From Flavobacteriaceae bacterium UBA5079 (lineage in GTDB: Bacteria; Bacteroidota; Bacteroidia; Flavobacteriales; Flavobacteriaceae), in the NCBI GenBank assembly GCA_002414705.1, contig DIAL01000075.1, positions 1,011-8,393 of the forward strand: DNA of 7,383 nucleotides. Reading direction: 5' to 3'. A program made the position numbers and the translations under genes. Shown piece after piece: positions 6,161 to 7,383 of this stretch; position 1 is the stretch's first letter, and the number at the start of each line of letters is the position of its first letter. A model generated the notes under the pieces. It made no database searches, was not told where the DNA came from, and was given only the letters and a program-made list of their open reading frames with translations.

Positions 6161-6734
6161 TTAAGATTTAACACCTACAAACCGTATCACTTCTGCTTTG
6201 CCTTTATGATAATTTCCTTCAGAAAGCTTAAGAGTTTCTTTTTTTAAGATTTCAAATTTTAATTGCGGAAATTCATCTTTTATTTCTTCAATTGAAAATA
6301 GCATTTCTTTGTTTTTTGGGCCACCAGAAGTGTTTCTTAATTGTGCTATCGAAAAGGCTTCAAAAATTACTTTTTCTTTAGGTATTAAAAAATTCAATAA
6401 ATACTGATTTGCTTGCTTTGGTATGTCAATTGGAAAATGAGCATAACATAATCCAATAGCATCAAATTTTTCATCGGATTGAAATTCTTTTACTCCTTTA
6501 ACTTCATAAGTAATATCAACTGCTTTTAATTTTGCTAATTGCAATGCTTTTTTATGTCCTTTTATGCGCCATTAATTTCCAGCCTTGAGAAGCTGCGTAT
6601 ACGGCATTTCGGCCTTCACCTTCTTCAGGAATCAAAATTTTACCTGGCTTTAATTTATCTATCTGTTGTTTAAAGAAGTCATTGGGCTCGGTTCCATAGA
6701 AATTTTTTTTTGCGATTCTTAAAAAGAGCCCCAA
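6161..6734 (-). pseudogene. Degraded class I SAM-dependent methyltransferase
   Basis: Two frames together give a TehB-like small methyltransferase of about 190 residues. The upstream part (6552-6734) reads ...NFYGTEPNDFFKQQI...LKPGKILIPEEGEGRNAVYAASQGWK, carrying the glycine-rich SAM motif I (EEGEGRNA). The downstream part (6161 to about 6562) resumes at KGHKKALQLAKLK and continues with FDAIGLCYAHFP, FEAFS and GNYHKGKAEVIRFVG, all typical of the family's second half. Between W (6579-6581) and KGH (6554-6562) only 16 bases remain where homologues have roughly nine residues. The acidic SAM-ribose-binding AFD-type motif is therefore missing, and the frame shifts into a TAA at 6552-6554. The 5' end is also lost: the only upstream start is a TTG at 6732-6734 inside the terminator of the preceding gene, and the usual FWNERY-like N-terminus is absent. 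It is probably non-functional. The homologue comparison is from memory. Confidence 0.75.
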
Positions 6735-6748
6735 GAAATGAGACTCTT
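6719..6748 (-). terminator. Intrinsic terminator of the peroxiredoxin gene
   Basis: On the minus strand a 9-bp stem (AAGAGTCTC with GGGGCTCTT, two G-U pairs; 6740-6748 with 6724-6732) and a 7-base loop is followed by TTTTT. It begins 16 bases after the TAA stop of the peroxiredoxin. It overlaps the first apparent codons of the methyltransferase remnant, which argues that the remnant has lost its own promoter and start. Confidence 0.75.
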
Positions 6749-6764
6749 CTTCTAATTTGAAAAA

Positions 6765-7383
6765 TTACTTTTTTAAGATTTCATTTAGTACTAAATTTTT
6801 ATCTAATTTTTTAGTACAAAAAAACCAATCTTCACATTCTAATTCGTCTATGCCTGTCATTCTCTCTTCAGCAACACCACAAGAACCTGCTGGAGATACA
6901 ATAACATCATCACCTGGATACCAATCTGCTGGAGTAGCTACATTAAATTTATCAGAAGTTTGCATGGCAATTAACGCTCTGTATAATTCATCAAAATTTC
7001 TTCCTAAACTTAAAGGATAATAAATAATTGCACGAACGATCCCTTTTGGGTCTACGAAGAAGACAGCTCTAACCGCTTGTGTTTCGCTTTCTCCAGGCTG
7101 AACCATTCCATATTTTTTTGCAATGTTCATAGAAATATCTTCTATTAAGGGAAACTTAACCTCCACGTTTTCCATGCCGTTGAATTTAATTTTATCCTTA
7201 ATTGTTCGTAACCAAGCAATATGACTATATAAACCATCAATAGACAATCCAATCAAGTTACAATTGGCATTTTTGAATTTTTCTTCTTGATGTGCAAACG
7301 TCATAAACTCAGATGTACAAACTGGTGTAAAATCTGCTGGGTGACTGAATAAAATTGACCATTCACCATTATAATCTGATGGA
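6765..7383 (-). CDS. Peroxiredoxin, Prx6 (1-Cys) subfamily, 5' end beyond window
   Basis: The frame stays open to the right edge, so the visible 205 residues lack the true start. An ATG at 7302-7304 is internal, because the active-site motif SHPADFTPVCTSEF lies before it. The peroxidatic cysteine is the codon at 7317-7319. Further family signatures are QPGESETQAVRAVFFVDPKG (with the conserved active-site Arg), YYPLSLGRNFDELYRALIAMQ and VATPADWYPGDDVIV. Prx6-type enzymes are cytosolic and reduce hydrogen peroxide, organic peroxides and peroxynitrite. Near the C-terminus the motif CEDWFFC places two cysteines six residues apart, as in archaeal Prx6-like enzymes that use C-terminal cysteines for resolution; another Cys lies in GSCGVAEE. 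Roughly 25-30 N-terminal residues are missing compared with the usual length. A strong terminator follows. Confidence 0.92.
   Translation of the reverse strand, partial: PSDYNGEWSILFSHPADFTPVCTSEFMTFAHQEEKFKNANCNLIGLSIDGLYSHIAWLRTIKDKIKFNGMENVEVKFPLIEDISMNIAKKYGMVQPGESETQAVRAVFFVDPKGIVRAIIYYPLSLGRNFDELYRALIAMQTSDKFNVATPADWYPGDDVIVSPAGSCGVAEERMTGIDELECEDWFFCTKKLDKNLVLNEILKK

Noticed and set aside
6545..6600. Programmed frameshift in the methyltransferase
   Set aside because: There is no slippery heptamer at the junction, a conserved motif is missing and the start is lost too, so decay is simpler.
6757..7020. Plus-strand open frame of about 87 codons opposite the peroxiredoxin
   Set aside because: It is antisense to a conserved enzyme and the translation resembles no known protein.
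7302..7304. ATG as the peroxiredoxin start
   Set aside because: The catalytic PVCTSEF motif lies upstream in the same open frame, so the true start is beyond the window.

Overview
The window is AT-rich, all confident genes lie on the minus strand, and there are no Shine-Dalgarno sequences before the starts. It carries a Bacteroidetes type IX secretion (T9SS) sorting tail, and promoter -7 boxes resemble the Bacteroidetes TAnnTTTG form. Together these point to a marine-type Flavobacteriaceae or close relative. This assignment is inferred; no rRNA or other marker gene is present.

Layout in the direction of transcription, from high to low coordinates: (1) a 1-Cys/Prx6-type peroxiredoxin whose 5' end lies beyond position 7383, closed by a clear intrinsic terminator (6719-6748); (2) a SAM-dependent methyltransferase remnant (6161-6734) with no proper start and an internal frame-breaking deletion; (3) a 143-bp promoter region; (4) cydA and cydB, encoding a cytochrome bd quinol oxidase with a short Q-loop; (5) a secreted kelch-like beta-propeller protein with a T9SS type A sorting domain, closed by a good terminator (1811-1841); (6) a sulfide:quinone oxidoreductase (SQR)-type flavoprotein (271-1728) with the three expected cysteines. 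The leftmost 270 bases hold no confident gene. They contain two 21-bp REP-like repeats (one overlapping the sqr stop codon), a perfect 22-bp AT-rich palindrome, and a small GC-richer stretch at the edge that resembles the 3' end of a tRNA or tmRNA but has a broken T-stem.

The most interesting signal is regulatory. The palindrome GTAAC-N4-GTTAC occurs upstream of both sqr (1776-1789) and cydA (6060-6073). In each case a TAnnTTTA -7-like box is centred exactly 33 bp downstream, which is class II geometry for a Crp/Fnr-family activator. A degenerate copy (one perfect half-site) has the same 33-bp spacing to an AAnnTTTG box before the secreted kelch protein. The inference is one small regulon. 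SQR would pass electrons from sulfide into the quinone pool, and cytochrome bd, which is known to resist sulfide and NO better than haem-copper oxidases, would pass them to oxygen. The secreted protein may be co-expressed with an unknown role. No wholly new system is evident; the novelty lies in this shared promoter architecture and in the decaying or rearranged sequence at the methyltransferase and at the left edge.
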